In this document: positions 42,567 through 49,875 of the stretch, one piece after another | How positions within the stretch are numbered: position 1 is the first letter of the stretch | Layout: each line of letters begins with the position of its first letter | Assembly (NCBI GenBank): GCA_021772095.1 | Contig: JADYXR010000101.1 | Coordinates: forward strand, 1-49,875 | Source: Candidatus Obscuribacter sp. | Lineage (GTDB): Bacteria; Cyanobacteriota; Vampirovibrionia; Obscuribacterales; Obscuribacteraceae | Length of the DNA stretch: 49,875 nucleotides | Direction of reading: 5' to 3' | Made by a program: the position numbers and the translations under genes | The notes under the pieces: generated by a model | Told to the model about the DNA's origin: nothing | The model's input: only the letters and a program-made list of their open reading frames with translations | The model's database searches: none

Positions 42567-43529
42567 CTAAGTTGGTTTCACTTGTTCCGACTTTTGCGCA
42601 GCACGTTTTTCTTTGAACTGTTTCAACTCAAGCTTAATGCGAGCCTCAAGCCACTCCAGATCTTTCGGTTCAATAAAAGTCACCAAACAGAAAATAAACG
42701 CCCATTCAAATACCGGCAAATTGATCGACATATCAATTCCCAGATGCAGAAAGAATGCGGCTATCAGCACGTAATACCGCACTTCTTTAAACCACACCAG
42801 AGTCCACATGGCGCACTCAATGACGATTGTGCCCCAGGACAACATCTTGCAGAAAAACAAGTTATCGAACAAAAATGGAATATTGATTTTCAACATATCG
42901 TCAAGCCGAACGGCATAATAGACAGCAGTTCCATCCAGCCATTGAGCACCAATAATCTTGCACCAAAATGTGTCGCAATAGGCGATCGCCAGTTGCACCT
43001 GTATCATTCGCAACGCCCATGGGCTGTGGATTCTATCAACCAGAATACCACGCCGGCGTTTAATCAGATTATCGACTGACCACGCTTCACCACATGGTGA
43101 CATCGCTAGAAATATGCTGGTCAATCGCAAAAATGTGTCACCACCATTGATGTTATATGGATCGTGGTGGTGCAGAGTGATTAATCCAAGACAAACATAA
43201 AAGACACTATATCTGGTGCAAAAACCTACGGTGGCGAATATGGTGGCAATCACAAGCGAGATGTAATAACCCACATACCAACCGTCTTCTTGCGGAAACA
43301 TCAGCAACACATCAAAGCGTGGCTCGTTGTGCCAAAAAAATTCTTTTACCGCTTCAATCGGTACAATCGCGTGCGGTCCATACCAAGTTAGAAACTCGGT
43401 GCCGATGTGAATCAGCAGCGATTGCAAAATCAATACACCGAACAAAATGCGATAAAGTGCCAGCGGCAAAACCGACTGTGGTTCAAACCAAAACTTACGC
43501 CATGCTTCCCAGAGCCCTTTGAATGTCAT
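42567..43529 (-). CDS. HTTM-domain membrane protein
   Basis: 320 residues with seven or so hydrophobic segments. The motifs LALYRILFGVLILQSLL, LITLHHHDPYNINGGDTFLRLTSIFLAMSPCG and IQVQLAIAYCDTFWCKIIGAQWLDGTAVYYA fit the HTTM domain related to vitamin K-dependent gamma-carboxylase. In bacteria these proteins are of unknown function; some may act in lipid or protein modification. Its start overlaps the upstream partner gene (ATGA at 43526-43529), which itself begins four bases after the TPR gene. The trio therefore forms one operon. Confidence 0.82.
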   Translation of the reverse strand: MTFKGLWEAWRKFWFEPQSVLPLALYRILFGVLILQSLLIHIGTEFLTWYGPHAIVPIEAVKEFFWHNEPRFDVLLMFPQEDGWYVGYYISLVIATIFATVGFCTRYSVFYVCLGLITLHHHDPYNINGGDTFLRLTSIFLAMSPCGEAWSVDNLIKRRRGILVDRIHSPWALRMIQVQLAIAYCDTFWCKIIGAQWLDGTAVYYAVRLDDMLKINIPFLFDNLFFCKMLSWGTIVIECAMWTLVWFKEVRYYVLIAAFFLHLGIDMSINLPVFEWAFIFCLVTFIEPKDLEWLEARIKLELKQFKEKRAAQKSEQVKPT

Positions 43530-44086
43530 CGCAAATCCTCATCACGATAGACATACGTGAAGATGTGATTGCACGTCGTATGCTCAGGAAGATTGCTTTT
43601 CGAAACAAAATCGCTTTCCGTCGGCGGCGGAATTTTCGTCCAAAATAAAAGCAACGTAAACTGCACCGGCGGATTACGCTTGTTATAAACTTGCCGCCCA
43701 ACATAGCGCGCCATAAACGGCCAAAACTCTTTATGCGGCTTCCAAGGCAAACTATCAACGCCCCATTTGCGAAATTTTTCCTGGCGGAAACGTTCCCACA
43801 AATTAAGCTTGTCCATGCGGGGCGGCTCCCAGATTAGCTTTGAGCCGTCCTTCAAAGTGACCACACCAATAGTGTGATAGTTAATATCGCGAATAGTCGG
43901 AGAGAATAGTGCCCAGTTTTGTTCTAAGCCCCAGAACAACCAGAAGACTCTCACCGGCTCTATGACTCTTTTCTTCAGCGTGCCCCACGGCTCTTTATCC
44001 GGCGTCAACCAGAACGCTGTAAAAAACACGAAGGTGATTGATACAAGTGAGAGAAAAGCTTCCTTCAACAGAGGCTTGCGAAGCAT
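43526..44086 (-). CDS. HTTM-associated membrane-anchored protein
   Basis: 186 residues. One transmembrane helix (about 9-28, KEAFLSLVSITFVFFTAFWL), then a soluble domain with aromatic-rich motifs WALFSPTIRDINYHTIGVV and WPFMARYVGRQVYN. It resembles the small partner protein often encoded beside HTTM genes, and here it overlaps the HTTM gene by four bases. By operon logic the two form a membrane complex. No catalytic motif is visible. Confidence 0.7.
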   Translation of the reverse strand: MLRKPLLKEAFLSLVSITFVFFTAFWLTPDKEPWGTLKKRVIEPVRVFWLFWGLEQNWALFSPTIRDINYHTIGVVTLKDGSKLIWEPPRMDKLNLWERFRQEKFRKWGVDSLPWKPHKEFWPFMARYVGRQVYNKRNPPVQFTLLLFWTKIPPPTESDFVSKSNLPEHTTCNHIFTYVYRDEDLR

Positions 44087-44090
44087 GCAC

Positions 44091-46385
44091 CTATCCCTGA
44101 GTATCCACCGGTCCGCCTGGTGCGTTCTCCGCCTTCTGATCGAGCATGCGTGTTTGCGAATGCTTGAGCGAGAGATAACGCTCCTTTAGCCTAGCATAGT
44201 TGGGGCTGTTGCTCGATTTGTTCATAGCGGCAAAACATACATCGGTAGCCTTTTCGATATTTCCAAGAGCTGCATACGACTCTGAGAGCTCAAGCATCGA
44301 GTTGATGTCGGTTGGATGCGTGGCGATGTGGAGGTCCAAAAGCTCGATCGCGCGTTGGCAATTGCCCGCTTTTCTGTGCGACGCAGCGAGCTTACGATTG
44401 TCATTGTCGTCACCAGCGCCCATCTGACTGAGAATCGAAACTTGTGATTCGGCGCGATTGGCTTGGCCAGCCAGCATCAAAGTGGTGGCATAATAGCGTC
44501 GTGCAATCTTTGAATTTGGATCGAGGCGAACTGCCTTGTCGAGCGCTGTTTCGGCGTAATTGAGTTTGCCGGATTTCAATGATTGGTAGCCATTTTCGAG
44601 AAGCGTATTGAAGTCGGCAGAATTGATTTCGGCAACTTCATTTCTCGAAAGAGCGTTGACATCTTCGTTGAGCATTTTATTGCCAACCAGTTTTTTCAAA
44701 TTTTGATTAGCTACTAAACTCAATTCTCTGGCAGTTTTGTCTTTGCCGTCGAACTTGACCGCTTTTTCGAAGCACTCTCTGGCAGTGACAAACTGCTTCT
44801 TCGCAAGATTGAACTTTCCAAATTCGACATAAGGCTTGGCTGAATTCGGAGCAGATGCAATCGCATTATTGAAATCGGTGATTGCCGAAACCTCGTTGCC
44901 GAGCTTGATATTACAATTCGCTCTATTGAGCATTGCTTGCGTGTAGTGCGGATAAAGCTTGATTGCAACATCAAGATCTTTGATGGCTGGCTGATACTCA
45001 CCGATTGATGCTTCAGCCCGGGCGCGATCGAAATATAATTCGGACAGTTCTGGTTTCAACGCAATCAATTTCGAATAGCAATTGATCGCTACTTTATTTT
45101 CACCGGCACCTAAAGAGGCTTTAGCACGATCGACCAGCGAGTAGTAGTTTTCTTCGACTTTGACATTGTCCACCGTTTTGAAGTGTTGAAGCGCTTCTTT
45201 GTGTTGTCCGACGGCTAAAAGAATTTGACCTTTGTCAGCGTGAGCTTGACGTGAAGCAGGATTGATTGCGATTACTTTATCCAATTGCTTGAGCGCTTCT
45301 TGCATGTTTCCTGTCGCTCGGTACGAATTCGCGAGGTACATGTAGGCTTTTTCGTTCTTCGGTTGAAGCGCCGTCGCGGCTTCGTAATCAGATTGAGCTT
45401 CACTGTTCAAGGTGAGCGACTGATGCGCCCAGCCCTTGAGAAGCAAACCTTCGTAATGCTTCGGATTGATCACCAACAACCGATCGAGATCGTTGATTGC
45501 GACACTGAATTCGTTTAATGCGATATGGCAAAATGCGCGACCGACGAGTGAATCCTGATCGTTGCGTTTCATTTTCAGAACGCTGGTGTAATCTTCGATC
45601 GCCTTGTCGTACTGCGCGAGTTGCGAGTATGCGACGGCACGATTACCATAGTGGTGCAATTGTTTGCGCGAGGCTTTTGACACTTGAAGCAGATGAGAAT
45701 ATGTTTCTGCAGCTACATCAAACTGCTTGAGCTTGAGTGCCAGTGCGCCTTTATGATCGAGAAGTTCAACATTATTAGGATTGACTTTTAGCGCTCTGGA
45801 AAAATGCGTGTATGCAACCTGCCGTTCTTTTCTGTGCTCATCGATGCGACCAGCTTCGTAACTGGCGTTTGCGTTGTACGGATTCCAGATCAAAGACTTG
45901 TGGAGAAATTTATAAGCCTTGTCGTTTTCGCCGCTGGCGATCAAGTGTTTTGCTTTGGAAGAAAGAATTTGAGATTGGATTTGCCCCATGAATCCGACGA
46001 TCAGTGTTACGGCAGCCATGCCGAAAAGCGCTGGTACAGCGGCTGCAAACGATGCTTTCTTTGCTCTTTTCACGGCAGCATCGGATTTTTTGTGAGCTTT
46101 TCCTTTTTGAAGTTCTTTCTTAAACGATTCGTGTTTAGTTTCTCTTCTTTCCAATTCTTTGTTGAAAACTTTTTCTAGACGCTTTTCTTCAACCATCGCC
46201 TTGAGATTTTGCGAGCTGATCTTTCCGCTGCGCGAGCCTTCTTTGGCAATCGCACTCATTCTGTTGAGAGTGCTTTCGCCGGCGATTCTGCCGCTATATA
46301 AAGGTGTTGTCTCAAGAAGCGCGGTCAGTTGATCGGCTATGACTTCTTCGCCGTTCGCTCCGACTTGTTCGTCTTGCGTATTCAT
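44091..46385 (-). CDS. Large TPR protein with one transmembrane helix
   Basis: 764 residues from the ATG at 46385, which has GGTGG upstream; the ATG at 46397 lacks a site. A polar, basic N-terminal region is followed by a transmembrane helix (about 134-156, PALFGMAAVTLIVGFMGQI), then some 15 TPRs in one continuous solenoid, e.g. SYEAGRIDEHRKERQVAYTH, RAVAYSQLAQYDKAIEDYTS, AYMYLANSYRATGNMQEALK and SMLELSESYAALGNIEKATD. It ends in a disordered tail. Long TPR solenoids scaffold multiprotein complexes. It heads the operon with the HTTM pair and diverges from the TadE-like gene across a phased repeat array. Confidence 0.85.
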   Translation of the reverse strand: MNTQDEQVGANGEEVIADQLTALLETTPLYSGRIAGESTLNRMSAIAKEGSRSGKISSQNLKAMVEEKRLEKVFNKELERRETKHESFKKELQKGKAHKKSDAAVKRAKKASFAAAVPALFGMAAVTLIVGFMGQIQSQILSSKAKHLIASGENDKAYKFLHKSLIWNPYNANASYEAGRIDEHRKERQVAYTHFSRALKVNPNNVELLDHKGALALKLKQFDVAAETYSHLLQVSKASRKQLHHYGNRAVAYSQLAQYDKAIEDYTSVLKMKRNDQDSLVGRAFCHIALNEFSVAINDLDRLLVINPKHYEGLLLKGWAHQSLTLNSEAQSDYEAATALQPKNEKAYMYLANSYRATGNMQEALKQLDKVIAINPASRQAHADKGQILLAVGQHKEALQHFKTVDNVKVEENYYSLVDRAKASLGAGENKVAINCYSKLIALKPELSELYFDRARAEASIGEYQPAIKDLDVAIKLYPHYTQAMLNRANCNIKLGNEVSAITDFNNAIASAPNSAKPYVEFGKFNLAKKQFVTARECFEKAVKFDGKDKTARELSLVANQNLKKLVGNKMLNEDVNALSRNEVAEINSADFNTLLENGYQSLKSGKLNYAETALDKAVRLDPNSKIARRYYATTLMLAGQANRAESQVSILSQMGAGDDNDNRKLAASHRKAGNCQRAIELLDLHIATHPTDINSMLELSESYAALGNIEKATDVCFAAMNKSSNSPNYARLKERYLSLKHSQTRMLDQKAENAPGGPVDTQG

Positions 46386-46457
46386 TGCGTCCACCATTGC
46401 GGTCGGGGGTGATAGTAAAGTGCGTTTGCCATCGCATCTACAGTATTGTTCAACGAG

Positions 46458-46565
46458 CGTGAAGTGATGGTGAAGCTAAAGTGAAATCACCATGAAGTGA
46501 GCGTGAAATCAGCGTGAAGTGCGCTATTTCACGCTGATTTCACGTTAGCTTCACCGCCGCTTCAC
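46458..46565. promoter_or_regulatory. Phased 11-bp repeat array (GTGAA boxes)
   Basis: Six tandem 11-bp units with GTGAA (fourth one ATGAA) at 46459, 46470, 46481, 46492, 46503 and 46514, then four inverted TTCAC boxes at 46528, 46539, 46550 and 46561, all at exact 11-bp steps. The centre is a 17-bp perfect hairpin (46502-46518 with 46528-46544, 9-base loop). The right side can alternatively pair with 46458-46489, matching 28 of 32 bases. It lies in the divergent region between the TPR and TadE-like genes, ending 9 bases before a TTGACA at 46575. Direct repeats at 11 bp suit OmpR/PhoB-type regulators. Confidence 0.75.
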
Positions 46566-46574
46566 GTTCAAAAG

Positions 46575-46580
46575 TTGACA
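46575..46580 (+). promoter_or_regulatory. Candidate -35 element of the Tad-like genes
   Basis: A perfect TTGACA lies 9 bases past the last box of the phased array and about 95 bases before the first Tad-like start codon. No good -10 follows at 16-18 bases (the closest match, TACGAT, is 14 bases away), which would be in keeping with an activator-dependent promoter. Confidence 0.3.
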
Positions 46581-46675
46581 ATGATTTTGGTGGTTACGAT
46601 GGAAAAACCTGAACTGCATTGCGCAGCAAGGTTTTGACCGATTGGTGGATGTTCAAATTACTAGGGGTTAAAACA

Positions 46676-47200
46676 ATGACTATTCAACGAAGATCGAAAT
46701 CAAAACGATCGACGAGTGGCAGTCTACTCGCGGAAATGCCCGCCGGACTTTACTTACTATTTGTCGGCATCGCGCTTCCAATGCTGGTGATGGCATCGAT
46801 GTTTACTCGCACATTCCTCTTATATCAAGCGACCATCGATTCGTGTAAAAAATCGGCGCGCGCGGCATCTTACACGGAAGCACAGGCCAAGGCTACTTCC
46901 GTGTTCAATGACAACGCGGCGGCCTGGAGTGGCGTATCGGGCACACCGACTTTCGCCATCCTGGTTAAACCATTGAATGGCGGAGCGACGCAAGTCAAAA
47001 CCGCACCACTACCTGATGGGTCGGTCCAAATCAGTCAAAATGTTTATCTCGCTCGTGTGGTTGTGCAAGGACAAGTGGAACCACTGGTTCCGATCGGTAA
47101 TACATGGCAAGGAATGAGCATTCCTGGACTGACCAAAGCATATCCATTAGAACTAAACTATGTATCTTATTTCGAGAATCCAAGCGGATTGACCGACTAG
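46676..47200 (+). CDS. TadE-like pseudopilin
   Basis: 174 residues from the ATG at 46676, which has AGGGG eight bases upstream; a longer frame exists but lacks a site. A basic N-terminus is followed by SGSLLAEMPAGLYLLFVGIALPMLVMASMF, a hydrophobic segment of about 22 residues preceded by Glu. The soluble C-terminal part is mostly beta, with VYLARVVVQGQVEPLVPI. This arrangement fits TadE/TadF minor pseudopilins of Tad (Flp) pilus systems. The TadG-like and second TadE-like genes follow on the same strand. No pilus ATPase is within the window. Confidence 0.65.
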   Translation: MTIQRRSKSKRSTSGSLLAEMPAGLYLLFVGIALPMLVMASMFTRTFLLYQATIDSCKKSARAASYTEAQAKATSVFNDNAAAWSGVSGTPTFAILVKPLNGGATQVKTAPLPDGSVQISQNVYLARVVVQGQVEPLVPIGNTWQGMSIPGLTKAYPLELNYVSYFENPSGLTD

Positions 47201-47312
47201 GAACGGCTTTGCAAGCCAGTCTCGAGCAATCGCTGAGAACTTCCAATGGAATCCAAATACAGAATAAAGATGGTGCTACCATTGAGCCACTTCATAGTCT
47301 GGAGCAATTAAG

Positions 47313-49247
47313 ATGAAGCGAAATAGCAACGAGGACAATTCGCAGTCCTCTATAAGAAACGCACCACGGCTCAAGAAGCACAATGGCAAAAGAAAACATC
47401 GATCGCCTGGTGGCATGAGCACGATCGCATTGATACTTGTCATCGCGTTTTTCGTTATCTTACCGCTCTCGCTTCTGGGATTTGAAATCGGCAGAGTCAA
47501 TCTTGTCAGGTCAGAACTTCAGAATGTCACAGATGCTGCCGCTCTTGCGGGAACCGCCGCGCTTGCCAGTTCTCCTCAGGGAATGACTTACATGCAAGTT
47601 CAAGATTTGGCAATGCAAGTCGCTTATCAAACGTTTCAACAAAATAGTATTTTAGATGTTGGCTTCGAGCCGGGTAATGTAGTCTGCAATAACAACAATG
47701 GCGTAGTCGGCACCAATCCACCGTTGCACAGCGCCATTCTCAACATCACGCTGGTCGATCAAAACGGAGCACCACAACCGACAGGTTCAACGACTGCCAC
47801 CACTATTCGTGTCAACTCTTACTACAATTTAAAAACCGTTTTCGCCTCATCAATTTTGCCGATCATGCCTTCAGCCGTTGTCAGTGCGGTTTCCGACGGT
47901 GGTCTGCCGAAACTCGACATCATTCTTTGTTATGATCTTTCTGGATCCATGGACGACCAAACTCCAGTCAATTTTGTCAGACGCTACTGGGACCCGGCGT
48001 TGAATTACGTCAACTATTCGTCGGTAGGAAATGGCAAAATTTATGATGTTTGCGGGCCACCACCTACGGGAACAGGACTGAACTGCCTTCGCCCTCAGAA
48101 TCTGGCGTATGCGTCCTATCCATCACCATCTAACTCTAGCCCGAAGATATTCTCTGAAGGTGCTTTTCCATCACCAAATTCTTTGATGGGTTTGAGAGCA
48201 AATTCATTGAACTATCCTGCCGGCAGTTTGCCGGCGCCACTGGCAGCAGCGACCCGTTATCCTGACGGAACGCTTGTACCGGAGCAAGGAAAGCCGCCTG
48301 GTAATTTCGATCCAACTACTCCATCGAATCTCAACGGTAATGGTGTCAATCCAAGTGCTTATGGCAACGGATTCACGGACATGATTGTTCAAGTTCCAAG
48401 TGCTGGCGGCTTTAGTTTTCCAAACATCCAAACATGTTTGGAAGCCAGTCGCGGAAACATGGAAAGTGCCGCCATACTTAAACAAAGTCAAGGCGGCGGT
48501 TTGATCAATCCGTCGTTGCCGGCAGCGCAACCGGGATATTACAACGCTTACTGGAACGGGGTTCAATCAATTGCCGATCCGATTGCAGCGAGTCGTACAG
48601 CGGCAAGCGATTTCTTTTACATCATGAATGTCTCGAGTAACGGGCACTTCGCTATGTCCACCTTCGCCGATGCGGCCGGGACAGCCTCCTCCAGTGTCTG
48701 GTCGGGCACCAATATCAGTATCGATTCGGCATACACCGGCGGCGGTACCGGAGCATTTCCTGTCCCGCTGATCGCACTCGATCAATCGCAGTCGAATTAT
48801 GATACCGTCCGCGATGCGATCAATGGCGCAGCCGGAACTCCACCTTTGGGGCCGACGGGGAAAACCAACATAGCCGAGTCGCTGCAAAGAGCGATCGCCG
48901 AGCTGACAAATACGACGAAGTACCGACCTGGCGCTAAGCGCGCGATTGTTTTGTTTACGGATGGAGTTCCTAACTTACCCGTGAGCACCGCGCAAGCTGC
49001 AGCGGATGCAATTACTCAAGCCCGAGCTGCCTCTAGTGCGGGCATTCCTATTTATACAATTGGTCTCTCGCAAAACCCTGCGATCAAGCCGGCTGAGGAT
49101 CAATTGCTTGGTGATAATCGCAATGGATCCGGTAACGGTATCGCTGCGCAATCAGGCAATGGAGCAATTTATATTTCGGTGGGAGCAGCTTCGCAGCTCC
49201 GCCAGGCGTTTCAGACCATCGCGCGAAGTTTGGTAGTTTTGCAATAA
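47313..49247 (+). CDS. TadG-like pilus protein with vWA domain
   Basis: 644 residues; GGAG lies eight bases before the ATG. A basic N-terminus, then a transmembrane helix (about 35-58) beginning GMSTIALILVIAFFVILPLSLLG, followed by the Tad domain signature EIGRVNLVRSELQNVTDAAALAGTAALA. A vWA domain begins near residue 204 with YDLSGSMDD (MIDAS) and continues after a long Pro/Asn/Ser-rich insertion (about 218-420) to GKTNIAESLQRAI, RAIVLFTDGVPN and PIYTIGLS. TadG proteins help assemble Tad pili; the vWA part may bind surfaces. The long insertion between MIDAS elements is unusual. Confidence 0.85.
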   Translation: MKRNSNEDNSQSSIRNAPRLKKHNGKRKHRSPGGMSTIALILVIAFFVILPLSLLGFEIGRVNLVRSELQNVTDAAALAGTAALASSPQGMTYMQVQDLAMQVAYQTFQQNSILDVGFEPGNVVCNNNNGVVGTNPPLHSAILNITLVDQNGAPQPTGSTTATTIRVNSYYNLKTVFASSILPIMPSAVVSAVSDGGLPKLDIILCYDLSGSMDDQTPVNFVRRYWDPALNYVNYSSVGNGKIYDVCGPPPTGTGLNCLRPQNLAYASYPSPSNSSPKIFSEGAFPSPNSLMGLRANSLNYPAGSLPAPLAAATRYPDGTLVPEQGKPPGNFDPTTPSNLNGNGVNPSAYGNGFTDMIVQVPSAGGFSFPNIQTCLEASRGNMESAAILKQSQGGGLINPSLPAAQPGYYNAYWNGVQSIADPIAASRTAASDFFYIMNVSSNGHFAMSTFADAAGTASSSVWSGTNISIDSAYTGGGTGAFPVPLIALDQSQSNYDTVRDAINGAAGTPPLGPTGKTNIAESLQRAIAELTNTTKYRPGAKRAIVLFTDGVPNLPVSTAQAAADAITQARAASSAGIPIYTIGLSQNPAIKPAEDQLLGDNRNGSGNGIAAQSGNGAIYISVGAASQLRQAFQTIARSLVVLQ

Positions 49248-49353
49248 ACAATCGTTCGATCAAAAGGTATGAGTTGAACTCATCAGGATGCCGGAGATTT
49301 AGGAATTCGAAATCAGACCAGATCAAGAAATACTAACGAAGTAGGAAAATAAA

Positions 49354-49875
49354 GTGTATCTGCGATCAGCTAAAAAACGAGACTTTGCAGGAACGATAAC
49401 TTTAGAGCTAGCGATGGTTGCGGTCCTGCTAGTCATCTTTAGTATCCTGATCTTCAACCTCGTTATTGTTCTCTGGGGTTTCACAACTCTCGACCAGGTC
49501 GCACGTAACTCCGCTCGGGCAGCCGCTGCAACTAACTCACGCGCCGACGGCTTGCGGGCCGCGCAGCAGACCACCCTGGCTTATCGAACCGACGGTTATT
49601 TTGTCACTCAACCCGTCGTCGCCAATTCTGATTTCCAATTCGTCACTAATCCTAATAGAACAACCCCACCTAGTGGGTCACCATATGTGGTGGTCACCGC
49701 ACGAAACAAAATTCGGCTGCCGGTGCCAATCAATTTCTTTGGCGGAGCCCAACTCCAAGATGGGCTCTATAACTTTGGTCGCACATACACTTATCCGATC
49801 CTGGGCGTTCCATTCGAACCTCAGAACAATCTGGCGCCGGCCCCGGCACCGGACGTAGTGCCACCACCACCACCA
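49354..49875 (+). CDS. TadE-like pseudopilin (right end truncated by window)
   Basis: The gene starts at a GTG with AGGA seven bases upstream and stays open to the right edge (174 codons seen). The N-terminus is basic, then FAGTITLELAMVAVLLVIFSI with a Glu before a 24-residue hydrophobic helix, and QVARNSARAAAA: the TadE arrangement. A beta-rich C-terminal part contains RNKIRLPVPINFFGG and the last visible residues are a run of Pro/Ala. It follows the TadG-like gene by 106 bases, so with the earlier TadE-like gene it makes a cluster of three. Confidence 0.82.
   Translation, partial: MYLRSAKKRDFAGTITLELAMVAVLLVIFSILIFNLVIVLWGFTTLDQVARNSARAAAATNSRADGLRAAQQTTLAYRTDGYFVTQPVVANSDFQFVTNPNRTTPPSGSPYVVVTARNKIRLPVPINFFGGAQLQDGLYNFGRTYTYPILGVPFEPQNNLAPAPAPDVVPPPPP

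Noticed and set aside
46458..46565. Possible CRISPR array or IS end
   Set aside because: The step is 11 bp with no spacers, there is no transposase gene, and no target-site duplication is seen.
1..49875. tRNA or rRNA genes
   Set aside because: No region read as an rRNA or as a cloverleaf with CCA-type end was recognised; a formal tRNA scan was not possible here.

Overview
The window looks like a bacterial chromosome segment. Genes are tightly packed on both strands with many 4-base start/stop overlaps. I found no rRNA or tRNA gene, insertion sequence, phage module or CRISPR array. The mixture suggests an environmental bacterium with a complex envelope: many TPR proteins, secreted low-complexity proteins, Tad-type pilus-like genes with a vWA protein, an HTTM membrane pair, Ku plus an AddAB-like nuclease, and a compact histidine operon with fused genes. 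It resembles Candidatus Obscuribacterales (Melainabacteria/Vampirovibrionia) or a similar deep lineage. That placement is an impression from gene style, not a demonstrated assignment.

Layout. 1-6136 (minus): a secreted low-complexity protein, a vWA protein, a PAS sensor histidine kinase and TPR proteins (the last probably split by a frameshift), then an NTF2-like secreted protein and the start of a glycine-rich secreted protein. 6308-18596: mostly single genes, including a TPR-zincin, a PafA-like phosphatase, a DUF7477-type protein, a metallophosphoesterase, RNase Z, a flavin reductase-like protein, an L,D-transpeptidase, an M23 peptidase with a pentapeptide-repeat tail, a methyltransferase and a coiled-coil membrane protein. 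18606-26480 (minus): a histidine operon in the order leader peptide, hisG, hisC-HAD, hisB, hisH, hisF, hisA-hisI-hisE, hisD. 26582-31112: a membrane protein, a GH13 glucosidase, Ku and a thioesterase. 31122-37684: an AddA/AddB-like helicase-nuclease pair. 37872-42461: a sugar porter, a MerC-like protein with a histidine-rich tail, a toroid-like protein and a TPR protein. 42567-46385 (minus): an HTTM protein, its partner and a large TPR protein. 46676 to the end (plus): TadE-like, TadG-like and TadE-like genes.

The most striking item is the region ahead of hisG. It carries a 31-codon leader peptide with six consecutive histidine codons, a candidate antiterminator and a strong intrinsic terminator, which together form a classic ribosome-mediated attenuator. 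The operon behind it appears to encode every step from PRPP to histidine. A HAD domain fused to HisC plausibly supplies the histidinol-phosphate phosphatase, and HisA is fused to HisI-HisE.

The second notable item lies between the divergent TPR and TadE-like genes (46458-46565). Six forward GTGAA-type boxes and four inverted TTCAC boxes sit at exact 11-bp steps. This looks like a phased binding array for a DNA-binding protein, or a pair of competing hairpins. Several in-gene and intergenic tandem repeats with 15-bp or 17-bp units show that repeat expansion is common in this genome.
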